From assembly GCA_039583875.1 (NCBI GenBank), contig CM077152.1, positions 16,727,059 to 16,791,058 on the forward strand: a stretch of 64,000 bases of DNA, given 5' to 3'. The stretch comes from Platanthera guangdongensis. Taxonomy: Eukaryota; Streptophyta; Magnoliopsida; Asparagales; Orchidaceae. Positions 23,201-32,516 of the stretch are shown here, in pieces (position 1 is the stretch's first letter; every line of letters starts with the position of its first letter). The notes under the pieces were generated by a model that searched no databases, had not been told where the DNA came from, and saw only the letters and a program-made list of their open reading frames with translations. The position numbers were made by a program, and so were the translations under genes.

Positions 23201-26200
23201 CGAGGAGGGGGGCCGCCGCTGACTGTCGGGCGAGCGCACGACGACGAAGCTGGTGGCGGAGAGTGGACGACCGACCGCTTCCTCGGCCATGCACCGACAG
23301 CCGAGGAGGGCAGGCCGGCTCGGCCTCGTGACGGTGGCTGGCTCGGCCGCTCCCTCGGTCGCGCGCCGGCGGCCGAGGAGGGGCGGCCGACCCGGCCGAC
23401 CCGGCCGCCTCCTCGGTCGTGCGCCGGCGGCGGGGAAAGGGCGGCCGGCCTGGCCCCCTCTTTGGTCGGGCGCCGGCGACCAACTTGGTCGCCGCCTTCG
23501 GCGCGCGCGGGCGGCCGACGGCGGCGAGAGGAGGGGGCGACCGGCGTCCAGGGATGACGTCAGACGCTCGACGCCGGCGACGCGACGCCCGTGGCGGTTC
23601 TGACGTCATGTGTGATGGGATCTGCGTTTGGGGGGATCTGGCGCGGCGATCGCGCGCGGTCAATCTCATGATCCCACTAATTTTGGTGGAGATCATGGGA
23701 GGTGCGGCTATATGCACACCCCTGCTTTTAAATGAGGGTCTCATCCCTATAAATCATATATTGTGAAAAGAGGATTATGTTATATAAATAAATTTTTAAG
23801 TCAAATGCAATGATATTGGCATAAAAATTTTCGACCATGGATATTTTAATCAAGAAAAAAAGTATCAAGAGATGTTGATGGAGTTTCTGTTACGGGTCAA
23901 TTCTTAAAAGCAAAGTGTGATAAAAATTTAAAACTATTTTAAACAATTAGTTATTAAATTATATTAATTAGTTTTTTTAATTAAATTCAATAGAGGCACT
24001 AAAAACTGAATTAAGATTATTTCCCTAAAAACTGTCCTAAAATGCCATATATCTCTCTAGAATTCTCACTCCAAAATTTATGATTCATTGTTCGTGAACC
24101 AGTTTTATATTAAAAAGTGGTGAGATGCTTCATCCACTTTTATATTCAAAACCAGTTTTATCTTCTTGCTGGCTGCCATCCATTTTATCATAGTAGCTAT
24201 TTTTTTCAAACTCTTTGGAGCAAAAATAATAATAACACGCCAGAGAAAATGAGCAATGTTAACAGTGTTAGGTATTTAACCGCCCTAATAATTAACACCC
24301 ATGAAGTCATTTTAACTTGTTATTTTGATCTTTTTTTGAGGTGCTATTAGCCAATAGAAAGATACTATTAACATTGGCAAAAAAAATTCATAACTTTCAA
24401 TTCTAATTTCAATGACCAAAGTGGAAGTGAAAAAAATTGATAGTTGCGGAAATCGTAAAAGCAAACGCAGGAATACTCAACCTTCTTGAGTCTAATAAAT
24501 CAAGTTCATACAACAGGGCAAGAATCTTGTAATATCAAAAAACTTCTTTACAAAGCAAGACAAACATGGCGAGACATGCTTCGCTGATGTACCCGAGGAA
24601 AACAGGAAAAGAACAAGCAAGAAGAACAAGCCGTGCGGACTAAAAAAGAAGCCGCCGACTTGGCTGCTGGCCTCTATGGAGTCCGCTTAAACCGACAGGT
24701 CGCCAGACCGCAACCTTGCCGCGCGGACTGCCCGTGCATGATTCAAAGGCTGAACTCTGTTCGCCGATCTGCTGCTGCAGAACTGAACAGGTCGCCAGAG
24801 CGGACAGCTTATTGAACGGGGAAAAGTTACAGAAGAGAAACCTCCTGGTCGCAAGTGACCTGCTGAAAACTGTCGATTGCAATCTGAAGAGTCTGCACTG
24901 CCTTAGAACCTAATCTCAGGCTCTTCAGTGCTATCCGCACAACCTGCACAGCAGAAAACGGTAAACTTCTTCAACCCACGCAGATAGAAAAACCAGGCCG
25001 CAAAAACTAATCACGAGTAGACTTACTGTTCATTCAATTAATTATGATGTCACAGGGGGGTACTATTTATAGGCGCGGAGAGGAGTGTGGTCACCGCCCT
25101 AACTTATAGAAACACCACCCCAGCTTGCAGATAGCATAAAGCAGTCCGCATAGTGCGGACACAAAGCCAGCCTGCCTAGACAAGGATGAACAAACCTATC
25201 CGCCTTAAGCACCATCAATAAGGCCGGACATAAATCTAGTCTGCAACACCTGCGGATACCGCTCCTGCCCACAACTCCACTGCCCGCAACCAAGGCACCA
25301 AACCGCCTTGTCGGCCGGCGGACACTGCACCAGTACGCACACCTTCATATGCAACTCCAGAACAGCCAGTCCGCACAACTAAGGACAACACAGCGCACAA
25401 TGAGTCCGCAGCCAAAGCACCACGGTGACAGCTGTCGGGCTCAGCGGACAAGGAGGGCAGTCTGCAAGCACTGCGCCACAAGACCGAATTCGTCAAGATA
25501 TGCTGGAACAAATAGACTCCAACACCAGTCCGCCCAGTATGGCGAACTCCACCAGAGCACCAACCGCAGATACAAGGCCTATCCGCCTGAACTGCAAGTG
25601 AACTTGTAGAACGCTGGCTGACCTTGCTAGTCACCAGCTCTGTACGCACAGACTGTGTGGTCTGACCCAACCAGCCAATACTGTCCGCACATACCGCGCA
25701 GACTGCCCAGGCTGCCACTTTCACTTCAACAATTTCAACACTCCCACTTGAAGTGAGAAGTGGATACCAGCCCTAACAACCCCCGTAAATGAGTAAATGA
25801 CCCCTTCGACAGCAGCTTCGTGAAGATGACTGCGATGTTATCCTCGCTCTGCACGTGTCCAAGCATAAGAGACCCCTCCAATACCTCCCGAATAAAATGA
25901 TGTTCAATCTCTTTGTGTCTGGTCCGCGCGTGACAAACTGGATTATTAACCAGTTTAAGGGCACTTTCATTGTCACCGCGTAGCAGAGTGGACTGTGCAC
26001 TTCTTCATGGATGTCCTATACAAGCCTTCTAAGCCAAATGGTTTCCCGAGCTCCCAAAGCCGAAGCTTTGTACTCTGCTTCTGTAGTAGAGACAGACGCC
26101 GAGTCTTGTTTTTTGCTATACCACGAGATATTAGCTGATCGACATGTGAAGACATAATCGGATGTTGACTTTCGGTTGTCTGAATCTCTCCCATAATCAG

Positions 26201-29200
26201 CGTCCGAGTATCCGTGTAGATAAAAACAAGTGTCTCTCCCGTAAAAGAGACTCATATCAGAGGTGGACTTTACATACTTCAAAATGCTCCTTGCCGCCAT
26301 CAGATGAGGTTTCTGTGGTTCCGCCATATACCGACTATCTCGGCCTACAACATAAGCTATGCCTGGCCTTATAATCATCAAGTAAATAAGGCTCCCAACC
26401 AGAGCACGAAACATAAGAGGATCTGAAAGAATTCTATCTTCATCTCGTCGAAGTTTGATGTCAATGTCAAGTGGAGTAGAGCTACTTTTCCCCTCACTCA
26501 TGCCGAATCGCAGAACAATCTGTTTCGCATAGTCTATTTGGGAGACAAGTATACCGCTCTCTTTTCTCTCCACCTCGAGTCTAAGGAAGTGGTGGATCTC
26601 ACACAAGTCCTTCATCTCGAACTTTATAGCTAGCTCAGCCCTGAGCCTAACTACCTCCTCCTCATAGTTACCCGTGATGATCATATCATCCACGTACAAC
26701 AGCACCAAGATTAGAAGCTCCCCCTTCTTCTTAATGAACAAGCTCGAGTCTGGGTTAGAAGCAAGATAACCGCAGAACTGAAGGTATATTGCGATCTTCT
26801 GATACCAAACTCGAGAAGCCTGCTTCAAACCATAAAGAGCCTTCCGAAGATTGCAGACGTAGTCTGGATAATCTTCAGACACGTATCCATGTGCCTGATC
26901 CATGAAGATGTCTTTGTCGATTTCCCCGTAAAGAAAAACATTCTTTACGTCTAGCTGCCACATCTTCCAACCTTGGCAAGCTGCTAAGGCCATTACCACA
27001 CGAACTGAAGTCATTTTAGCAACAGGACTAAACATCTCCTCGTAGTCTTCGTCGTACTTCTGAGAAAACCCTCAATCTACAAGGCGAGCCTTGTACCGCT
27101 CGATGCTCCCATCTGCCTTCTTCTTTAGCTTGTATACCCACTTACAAGTCACAGGAGTAACGCCATCAACCTTGGGCACAAGATCTCAAGTCTCATTTTT
27201 CTTAAGAGCAGCCATCTCCTCATCCATGACATCTTCTCACTCAACTCCTGTGGCTTCATTAAAGTTGTAAGGCTCTTGTTCGTCTAGAGGGCCTGCGAAG
27301 AAACAAGAGATAAAGCTCACCGTGTTTCCTTCGTAGTACCGAGCTGGTGGCTTAATGGTCCTCTTTGATCTTCGAAGAGTCTGACCCTTGCTAACCACCT
27401 CCGCTGCTTCTTCTGAATTAGCTTCATTCTCGGGCAAACCTGGAGCATCGCTCCACCATCTTCCTGAGCTAGAAGTTTCTACCTCAAAGCTAGAAACACC
27501 TGGGGCTCCTGGTGATACAGGTAACTCCACCATAAGATCTTCAACAGCCTCCTTCTGTCTTTCATCAGACCTGCTCTCTTGTAGCTCCACGGATGAGCTA
27601 CCTCCATATGACGTCAATTCGTCGAAGACCACGTCCCTGGAGACGACGAACTTCTTTGTCACTAGATCCATACACTTCCATTCCTTCTTCCGCTCTTCAT
27701 AGTCCACGTAGACAAGCTTCCTTGTCTTCACATCCAGCTTAGTCCTCAGAGAATCCAGGATGTGTACGTAACAGGTTGATTCAAACACTCGAAGGTGTTC
27801 CACGCTAGGCTTCTCCTTAAACATCATCTCAAAAGGAGACTTCATGTTGATCGGACACAGAGGCATCTGATTGATGACATAAGATGCACAAGACATTCCC
27901 TCTGCCCAGAAGGCCCTAGGAATGCCTTTTGCATGAAGCCAACACTTGTAGGTTTCTGTCAAATGTTGTATCTCCGCTCTGCTACTCCATTTTTTGTGGA
28001 GTATGGGCACAAGTGAGCTATCTCTTAATTCTGTGCTTCCTGCAGAAGTTAGAGAACTCAGATGAAATGAACTCACCTCTATTGTCCGTTCTCAACTTCT
28101 TGATCCGCGGGCCAAGTCGGCCTTCAACCAGCTCCTTGAACTGCACAAATAGTCGGAAAGCATCTGACTTCTTCTTCATGAAGTACACTCAAGTGCACCT
28201 CGTATAGTCATCAACCAGCACCAACATGTATCTGCTGCCTCCAAGACTAGCGGTGATAGTTGGTCCCATCAGATCACCATGGATGCACTCCAATGATGTT
28301 TTACACCTCGTCTGCGACTTCTCAAATGGAAGACGATAAGCCTTTCCATATTGACACCCACGCAGACGTGACCATCACCAAATGATGATAACTTAGGCAA
28401 GCCTGTCACAAGACTCTTACTTGCCATGGCCTTCAATTTATCCATCCCAATGTGTCTCAGTCTTTCATGCCACATAGCAACGTTATCGTTGGCCCTCATC
28501 TGATAAATATAGGAACTTGTTGGTAACACAAACAAATCCTTAACCCTTCTCCCAACACGAGCAACATCAGCTTTCACCGCTGATACATTGCGGAGAAACT
28601 TTACTTCTGTTAGACCGAATAGAACGTGATAGCCTGCATCAACCGCATTGGTCACAGAGAAGATGTTCTTCTTCATGCTCGGTACGTGATAGACACTTCT
28701 TAACGTGAGTGGACCATTATCATTACCCAAAGAACTACACGCTCCTTCTCTTCTGCATAAATAGTATCATCAACAGTTATGATAGATTCTTTACCTGAGA
28801 ATGTTCGCAGAGAGGAGAACTTTGACTCATCCCTGGTGAGGTGGTGACCACACCCTGAGTCCACGATCCAGTCACCTTGGTAGTTGACGGTGGACAAAGC
28901 ACGGACACATGTGCCCATCATGAAAGCACTTCTCCGTCCAGCTTCCTCAGCACTAGTCTCAGCCTCCTCCTTGTCTGCAACATGCTCAGGCTGCAGCTTG
29001 ACCTTGCAGTCTTTCTTGAAGTGACATGGCTGATTGCACCTGTTGCACTTTAACTCCTTCTTCCAACCCTTCTTAGGAGCAATGCTCCTCTCTTGTTAAT
29101 AAGAAGTTGAAGGCACATCCTTAGCAGTCGTCTTCTTCTTCTCCTCCCATCTCTTCTTCTTTTTTCTTGTGAAGAGCGCCTCATTACCTCCTCCAGAGAT

Positions 29201-32200
29201 AGTAACCCAAGCCATCTGCCTAGCCAAGCTTTCCTGCGAATCCAGCAGGTTCTCCAGTTCCAACAGAGACGGCTGAGTGGCCCAGCATTGGACAGAAGTA
29301 ACAAAAGCTACATATTCATTCCTCAAACCACAGATTATGTGCCTCTTCATCTTGGCTTCAGAAATGGACTCATCGGGATCTAGTGCTGAGATCTCAGCAC
29401 ACAAGTTCTTCATTTTTAAGAAGTAGAGATGGGTAGATCTTCTTGAATTGCTCTAGCCAACTCATTTTCCAGAAACTGTAGCCTTGCTACGTTCTTCCTA
29501 TTGAACAACCCATCAAGAGAAATTCATATCTCCACAGCAGTTTGACATCCTAAGATTTGATCAAAGAGTTCAAGTGAGATAGCCCGCTTGAGAGCAAACT
29601 CTGCTTTCGCGTTTGTCTTTCTCCAAGCTCTCACTGCATCAACACTAGCACCTGCAGCAGCAGTAACTTCTTGCTTGTCATCTCCACCGACGACTTCGCA
29701 CAAATCCTCACCCAGAAGATAGTTTTGCATACACGACTTCCAATTCTTGAATTTAGTCTATGTGAGAGCTCTATACCAAGACCCCTTGAATACACAGCTT
29801 CCATTGCACTGTCCTTGGTTTGCTTAGACTCACAGAAGCAAAAAAAAACAAGTTGACGGTTGAACACTGCCCAGGCCTCTGTTCCTTCTGATACCATGAA
29901 AAAATTGATATTAGTGGAAATCGAGAAAACAGGTGCAGGAACACTCAACACTCTTGAGTCTAATAAACCAAATGCATACAACAGAGCAAGAATCTTGTAA
30001 TATCAAAAAAACTTGTTTACAAAGCAGGACATACATGGCGAGACATGATTTGCCGATGTACCCGAGAAAAACAAGAAAATAACAAGCAAGAAGAACAAGT
30101 CGCGCTGACTAAGAAAGAAGCCACCGACTTTGCTGCTAGCCGCTATGGAGTCCGCTTAAACCGACAGGTCGTCAGACCGCAACCTTGCCGCGCAGACTGC
30201 CCGTTATTCCAAGGCTGAACTCTGTTCACCGATCTGCTGCTGCCGAACTGAACAAGCCGCCAGAGCGGACAGCTTATTGAACAAGGAAAAGTTGCAGAAG
30301 AGAAACAGCATGGTCGCAAGCGACCTGCTGAAAACCGCTGATTGCAATTTGCAGAGTCTGCACTGCCTTAGAACCAAATCTCAGGCTCTTCAGTGCTACC
30401 CGCACAACCTGCATAGCAGAAACCGGTTAACCTCTTCAACCCGCGCGGATAGAAAAACCAGGCCGCAACAACTAATCACGGGTAGACTTTCTGTTCATTC
30501 AGTTACTTATGATGTCACAAGGGGGGATCCTATTTATAGGCACGAAGAGGAGTGTGGTCACTGCCCTATCTGATAGAAAGATCACCCTAGCTCGCAGCTA
30601 GCACAAAGCAGTCCACATCATGCGGACACAAAGCCAGTCCACCTAGTCCGCCTAGACAAGGCTAGACAAACCTATCCGCCTTAAGCACCATCAATAAAGT
30701 CGGATAGAAAGCCAGTCTGCAACACCTGCGGATACCGCTTCAGCCCGCCGCTCCACTGCCCGCAACCAAGGCACCAAACCGCTTAGTCGCCATGCGAACA
30801 CTGCACCAGTCCACACACCTTGATATGCAACTCCAGAGAAGCCAGTCCGCACCACTGAGTACAACACAACGCACACTGAGTCCGCAGCCAAAGCACCAAG
30901 GTGACAGCTGCCGGACTCAGCGGACAAGGAGGGCAGTCCGCAAGCACTGCGCCACAAGACTGAACTCGCCTCGACATGCTGGAACAAACAGACTCCAACA
31001 CCAATCTACTCAACATGGCGAACTCCACCAGAGCACCAATCGCAGATACAAGGCCTATCCGCCTGAACTGCAGGTGAACTTGCAGAACGCTGCCCGACCT
31101 GGCTAGTCGCCATCCCTGTCCGCACAGACCATGCTGTCTGACCCAACCCGCCAATACTGTCCGCACAGACCGCACGGACAGACCAACCAGACTGTCACTT
31201 TCATTTCAACAATTTTAACAGAAGCAACTCTCAGAGTTTGACTGATAGAGCGTAGGTCTTTTTTTTTTTCTATAATATAGACCTAAAATTATTATGAATT
31301 ACACCATCGGACAAACCAAGGCTGCCTGCCATATAAACTATTATTTCTTCTTCTTTTTTATGTATTACTGCATTAGCATATAATTAAATTGAAAATGCAC
31401 AATCTTGCGCCAGAATTACTATCCTCTTTCTATATAAACATCACAACACTCAAACCTTTATCCTACTAGTGAGATAAAGGCTATATGGATCCTTTCTTGC
31501 CATTGTGTTCATAAACTCACTAATGCCTAAGTCATGTCTTTCTTTATAGTTTCATTCCAAATTTTTATTAGTCTTTCACTTCCTCCTTTGATGTCTAGTG
31601 ACTAGACTCTCACAACGTCTAAGAAATGCCTCTAATAATATCATTTGTACGTGTCCAAATCATCTTAGTTGAGCTTCTCACATCTTTTATGCAATATCCT
31701 TTTTGTATATAGCAATAAAAAATACGGAAATAGAACTCATTAGCACTCCCATTGTACCACTAAACTTAAGCCCAATTATTCATTTAGATTAGCCTTAATT
31801 TGATCTCTCACACACACACTCAGATCATCTTATTGCTACTTTGCTTCTTTCAGCTGGATGACTGGGTTCTATGCCGAGTCCGGAAGAAGGGCGGCAACCG
31901 GCTGCCGGAAAACAATGAAAGCTCCCATATGCTCTTCTGCAAATCAAATCACCATGATGAAAAGCTGCTGCTGCAGCAGCAGCAGCAACAAGTTCTGCCA
32001 GCCCAGGTGGAGAAAAACAACATTTCTTTGCTGAACGTCTATCAACAACAGGGGAACTCAGAAGAAGCGGAAAGCACGGTGGAGAGCTCTGGTGGCAGCC
32101 GCGGTGGAGATAGTGGAAGCTTCGGAGCTCAGCAATTGCGTGGAAACGGCGGAGAGCAGAAGCTATTATCGTCGATGCTTGGCCCCGAAAAGACAAAGCT

Positions 32201-32312
32201 TCCTCTTGGTGCTCTCGATGAATTGATGCTGCTGCAGCCCAGCAAGAGACTTCAATATTCGCTGGACGAGTCGGATTCCGACGATCATGACTTCATGGCA
32301 TTCTTGGCCTGA
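5030..32312 (+). CDS. NAC-domain transcription factor, three exons (join 5030-5207, 5280-5572, 31854-32312)
   Basis: Spliced, this gives 930 nt and 309 residues with no stop. NAC proteins are nuclear plant-specific DNA-binding factors. The NAC domain fills residues ~12-170: subdomain A starts [14 protein letters not shown] (12-25), subdomain C carries [26 protein letters not shown] (77-103), subdomain [10 protein letters not shown] and KGTKTDW (113-133), subdomain [13 protein letters not shown] (158-169). The C-terminal region is acidic and low-complexity, with a Q6 run, and ends with [17 protein letters not shown], as in activation regions. Both introns sit at positions conserved in NAC genes; exon 2 ends in phase 0 at FMR and exon 3 resumes with [11 protein letters not shown] replaces the usual IMHEYRL. 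Sequence style suggests the NAP/NAC2-like part of the family; that is inference. Intron 2 is 26.3 kb. Confidence 0.93.
5208..5279 (+). other. NAC gene intron 1 (72 bp)
   Basis: GT at 5208 and AG at 5278-5279. Removing it restores [13 protein letters not shown], the standard NAC junction, in frame. The length is near the plant minimum, in strong contrast to the next intron. Confidence 0.9.
5280..5572 (+). CDS. NAC gene exon 2
   Basis: 293 nt covering residues 60-157, subdomains C and D of the NAC fold, including the DNA-contacting WKATGTDK segment. It ends at CGA|GTAAGC, a strong donor, in phase 0. Without splicing, translation would run only four more residues to a stop at 5588-5590. Confidence 0.92.
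6188..6192. repeat. Target-site duplication of element A, left copy (ATAAT)
   Basis: ATAAT directly before the TGTTGGGG start of the 5' LTR; the same five bases follow the 3' LTR at 21310-21314, 15 kb away. This pairs the two LTRs as one insertion event. Confidence 0.85.
6193..7575 (+). repeat. 5' LTR of element A
   Basis: 1383 bp from TGTTGGGGATTG to CTGCAACA. It contains a very GC-rich block (6350-6790) followed by an AT-rich block and pyrimidine-rich DNA near 7000-7060. It aligns throughout with the split 3' LTR and, inverted, with the solo LTR at 21579-23752. The ORFs in the GC-rich block are open only because of base composition and are not genes. Confidence 0.88.
7759..7786. repeat. 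Poly-C tract interrupted by two A
   Basis: Fourteen C, then A, seven C, A, six C, at the start of the element A internal region upstream of gag. A likely slippage site and hard to sequence accurately. Confidence 0.9.
7855..8848 (+). pseudogene. Element A gag remnant (Ty3/gypsy retrotransposon gag)
   Basis: The frame is open upstream of 8095 and runs to a TAA at 8524-8526. It carries the gag core: [20 protein letters not shown] near 8020-8075, then the [13 protein letters not shown] and [14 protein letters not shown] patterns of retrotransposon gag. Past the stop, 8730-8848 encodes a Tat-style knuckle, [26 protein letters not shown], ending GRFLKR. A capsid-forming protein is the expected role of the intact ancestor. 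The stop between core and knuckle makes this copy defective. Confidence 0.8.
9135..9870 (+). repeat. 31-bp tandem repeat array in element A
   Basis: About two dozen head-to-tail copies of a unit resembling CAGCAACTGCCTTCGGGCAG plus CGCGCTCCTCA, period 31 as measured between copies at 9601 and 9632. Because 31 is not a multiple of three and the unit has few stops, long ORFs appear in all three plus frames. It lies between the gag remnant and the antisense ORF, where pol and the 3' spacer would be. Confidence 0.88.
10060..11660 (-). pseudogene. Element A antisense ORF, gypsy-type putative transposase-like domain plus coiled coil
   Basis: Read on the minus strand from about 11650. The first part ([20 protein letters not shown], then after two TAG stops [20 protein letters not shown] and [18 protein letters not shown]) has the pattern of the Pfam family named putative gypsy-type transposase. 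A charged, helical segment with coiled-coil character follows at 10700-10180. Frame changes and stops break it. Antisense ORFs downstream of pol are known in Tat-lineage elements; their function is unsettled. This is the same arrangement as the second antisense gene of element G. Confidence 0.65.
11700..12368. other. CpG-rich spacer before the 3' LTR of element A
   Basis: Dense CGCG/GCGC dinucleotides from 11740 to 12170, then AT-rich DNA. No credible gene; the arginine/alanine-rich ORFs here reflect composition. The segment GGATCTGGAGGG at about 12353-12364 serves as the polypurine tract before the LTR. The CpG block would be the upstream region of the antisense ORF. Confidence 0.6.
12369..12609 (+). 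repeat. 3' LTR of element A, first part
   Basis: Starts TGTTAGGGATGAACC and aligns with the first ~240 bp of the 5' LTR. It is cut at GCAGC by the insertion of copia element B and resumes at 20187. Confidence 0.88.
12605..12609. repeat. Target-site duplication of element B, left copy (GCAGC)
   Basis: GCAGC before TGTTGAATT and again at 20182-20186 after TTTAACA. It proves that B inserted into a pre-existing element A. Confidence 0.92.
12610..14311 (+). repeat. 5' LTR of element B
   Basis: 1702 bp, TGTTGAATTTTGTG to AAAATTTAACA. Dense in GCGGACT-type heptamers. TATA box CTATAAATA near 13596. Four tandem copies of a 13-bp unit (GCGGACAGCGTTG) near 12662-12715 where the 3' LTR has one degenerate copy, which accounts for the 39-bp length difference. 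Confidence 0.93.
14312..14323 (+). promoter_or_regulatory. Primer-binding site of element B (initiator Met-tRNA type)
   Basis: TGGTATCAAAGC directly after the 5' LTR; one base off the usual TGGTATCAGAGC complementary to plant initiator methionine tRNA. It would prime minus-strand cDNA. Confidence 0.85.
14435..15290 (+). pseudogene. Element B gag
   Basis: Starts at ATG 14435 ([20 protein letters not shown]). It has the copia UBN2-type gag fold ([40 protein letters not shown]), then a lysine-rich stretch and a CCHC zinc knuckle [14 protein letters not shown] near 15200-15241. TAG codons at 14636 and 15116 interrupt the same frame; everything around them is well preserved, so the damage is recent or sequence-level. 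Confidence 0.88.
15320..16935 (+). pseudogene. Element B protease and integrase
   Basis: Protease motif [14 protein letters not shown] near 15378-15420; frame change in a G-run region near 15515; GAG-pre-integrase with [17 protein letters not shown] near 15778; zinc residues C-x2-C near 15890; TAA at 15936; then integrase core with HGDLMGPT, a second catalytic Asp in RTDNSGEF and the Glu in [10 protein letters not shown]. Integrase would join cDNA to host DNA. The C-terminal region ends with [13 protein letters not shown]. Confidence 0.9.
17008..18452 (+). pseudogene. Element B reverse transcriptase and RNase H
   Basis: RT begins [19 protein letters not shown]; a TAG at 17196 follows VARGFSQ; then [27 protein letters not shown] and the catalytic [12 protein letters not shown] near 17558. 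RNase H runs from about 18045 ([19 protein letters not shown]) through STTEAEYKA to ADIFTKPL and the stop at 18450. Apart from the single stop the domain pair is full length. Confidence 0.93.
18519..20181 (+). repeat. 3' LTR of element B
   Basis: 1663 bp, same ends as the 5' LTR and highly similar to it along its length, implying a fairly recent insertion. Preceded by polypurine tract CTTCAAGGGGGAG at 18506-18518. The TATA box CTATAAATA recurs near 19477. Confidence 0.93.
20187..21309 (+). repeat. 3' LTR of element A, second part
   Basis: Resumes the LTR after element B and ends TTAGCAACA. Together with the first part it is 1364 bp, close to the 1383-bp 5' LTR. The ATAAT duplication follows immediately. 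Confidence 0.87.
22301..22979 (-). repeat. Solo LTR of the element G family, nested in the solo LTR
   Basis: Starts CGTTGAAGC (mutated from TGTTGAAGC) and ends GTTATACA on the plus strand. It shares the GGGAGGTCCCACC...CCCGGAAG and CTTCCCCTCC...AAAAGCTGGGC blocks and the TATTTATA box with the LTRs of element G. The duplication ACCAC is exact at 22296-22300 and 22980-22984. The part 22640-22920 is a short tandem field of GCTCGCC words. Confidence 0.82.
22640..22920. repeat. GCTCGCC-rich short tandem field
   Basis: Irregular 11-23 bp units such as CAAGCTCGCCTCTGCTCGCC repeated across 280 bp within the nested solo LTR. The related LTRs of G carry only scattered TCTCGCC words at the equivalent place, so the field expanded locally. 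Confidence 0.75.
23758..24427. other. Non-transposon intron segment, AT-rich
   Basis: 670 bp of AT-rich DNA between the solo LTR and element C. No ORF, RNA gene or recognisable element. Probably original intron sequence. Confidence 0.55.
24428..25740 (-). repeat. 3' LTR of element C
   Basis: 1313 bp bounded by TGAAAAAAATTGATAG on the left and AATTTCAACA on the right. An inverted TATA box (CTATTTATAGGC) lies near 25070-25081. Rich in the complement of GCGGACT. Confidence 0.88.
25770..27235 (-). pseudogene. Element C reverse transcriptase and RNase H
   Basis: Minus strand. [16 protein letters not shown] and [14 protein letters not shown], then [13 protein letters not shown], catalytic [12 protein letters not shown] and RNase [20 protein letters not shown] with STTEAEYKA, open from 27035 to 26016. 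The last RNase H part ([11 protein letters not shown]) continues in other frames down to about 25770, so at least one frameshift is present. No active enzyme is expected. Confidence 0.88.
27237..28925 (-). pseudogene. Element C protease and integrase
   Basis: Minus strand. Protease motif [18 protein letters not shown] near 28865, frame change near 28725, GAG-pre-integrase with [18 protein letters not shown] near 28470, a gap with frame changes at 28270-28080, then [20 protein letters not shown] and the C-terminal [15 protein letters not shown] near 27350. It parallels element B almost residue for residue; the catalytic core is interrupted. Confidence 0.85.
28985..29804 (-). pseudogene. Element C gag
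   Basis: Minus strand from ATG at 29804 ([14 protein letters not shown]). Sister of the B gag but fragmented: pieces at 29730-29524, 29413-29096 and a zinc knuckle near 29055-29010 in which the usual glycine of the CCHC box is replaced by cysteine ([11 protein letters not shown]). Frameshifts separate the pieces. Confidence 0.82.
29897..31220 (-). repeat. 5' LTR of element C
   Basis: 1324 bp with ends matching the 3' LTR (TGAAAAAATTGATATT ... AATTTTAACA). Inverted TATA box near 30531-30541. The adjacent ATACCA at 29891-29896 is the start of the primer-binding site on the minus strand. Confidence 0.88.
31225..31853. other. Non-transposon intron segment before NAC exon 3
   Basis: 629 bp of AT-rich DNA ending in the pyrimidine-rich TTTGCTTCTTTCAG acceptor. 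Contains a T11 run near 31260. No gene seen. Confidence 0.6.
31854..32312 (+). CDS. NAC gene exon 3
   Basis: 459 nt, residues 158-309 plus TGA. It opens with [14 protein letters not shown], the end of the NAC domain, and then gives the divergent C-terminal region. A CTG/CAG run at about 31967-31990 encodes leucines followed by Q6. The reading frame is open upstream to 31800, but the TTCTTTCAG acceptor and family alignment fix the exon start at 31854. Confidence 0.92.
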   Translation: MDDWVLCRVRKKGGNRLPENNESSHMLFCKSNHHDEKLLLQQQQQQVLPAQVEKNNISLLNVYQQQGNSEEAESTVESSGGSRGGDSGSFGAQQLRGNGGEQKLLSSMLGPEKTKLPLGALDELMLLQPSKRLQYSLDESDSDDHDFMAFLA

Positions 32313-32516
32313 AGAATGCTTTACTTTTTCTCCAATTCTGATGAACGAGATACTTGTTTTCAGTTAAATAGCTTGTCTGTTTATGTTTCCGTTGGTGGCA
32401 GTATGGGTCTGTTTGATGTGGTGTTTTTGATCCTGCAAGCTTGGAGATAAAAATGTCACTGTTGACAATGCGAAAAAAAACTCAATTTTGAACATAAAAT
32501 TGGATGGAGTTCTGCG

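Larger units (their letters stand above)
21579..23752 (-). repeat. Solo LTR of the element A family, minus orientation, with a nested LTR
   Basis: Read on the minus strand it follows the element A LTR from ATAGGGATGAGACCCTCATTT to the AGTTAGGCCGCATCA end. The duplication ATCAT is exact at 21574-21578 and 23753-23757. No internal region is present, so this is the product of LTR-LTR recombination. A foreign 679-bp LTR plus its duplication interrupts it. It includes another GC-rich block at 23110-23600 with composition-driven ORFs only. Confidence 0.82.
24428..31220 (-). mobile_element. Element C: minus-strand Ty1/copia retrotransposon related to B
   Basis: On the minus strand: 5' LTR 31220-29897, primer-binding site TGGTATCAGAAGG from 29896, gag, protease, integrase, RT, RNase H, polypurine tract CTTCAAGTGGGAG (25753-25741), 3' LTR 25740-24428. 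GAAG precedes the left end (24424-24427) and follows the right end (31221-31224), a 4-bp duplication at least. The protein sequences are clear sisters of element B but with more frame changes. Confidence 0.9.
5573..31853 (+). other. NAC gene intron 2: 26,281-bp intron packed with nested retrotransposons
   Basis: Donor CGA|GTAAGC at 5573 and acceptor TTTCTTTCAG ending at 31853. About 24.1 kb (92%) consists of the insertions listed separately. The non-transposon pieces are 5573-6187, 21315-21573, 23758-24427 and 31225-31853, about 2.2 kb in total, all AT-rich with no gene recognised. They imply an older intron of about 2 kb. Confidence 0.88.
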
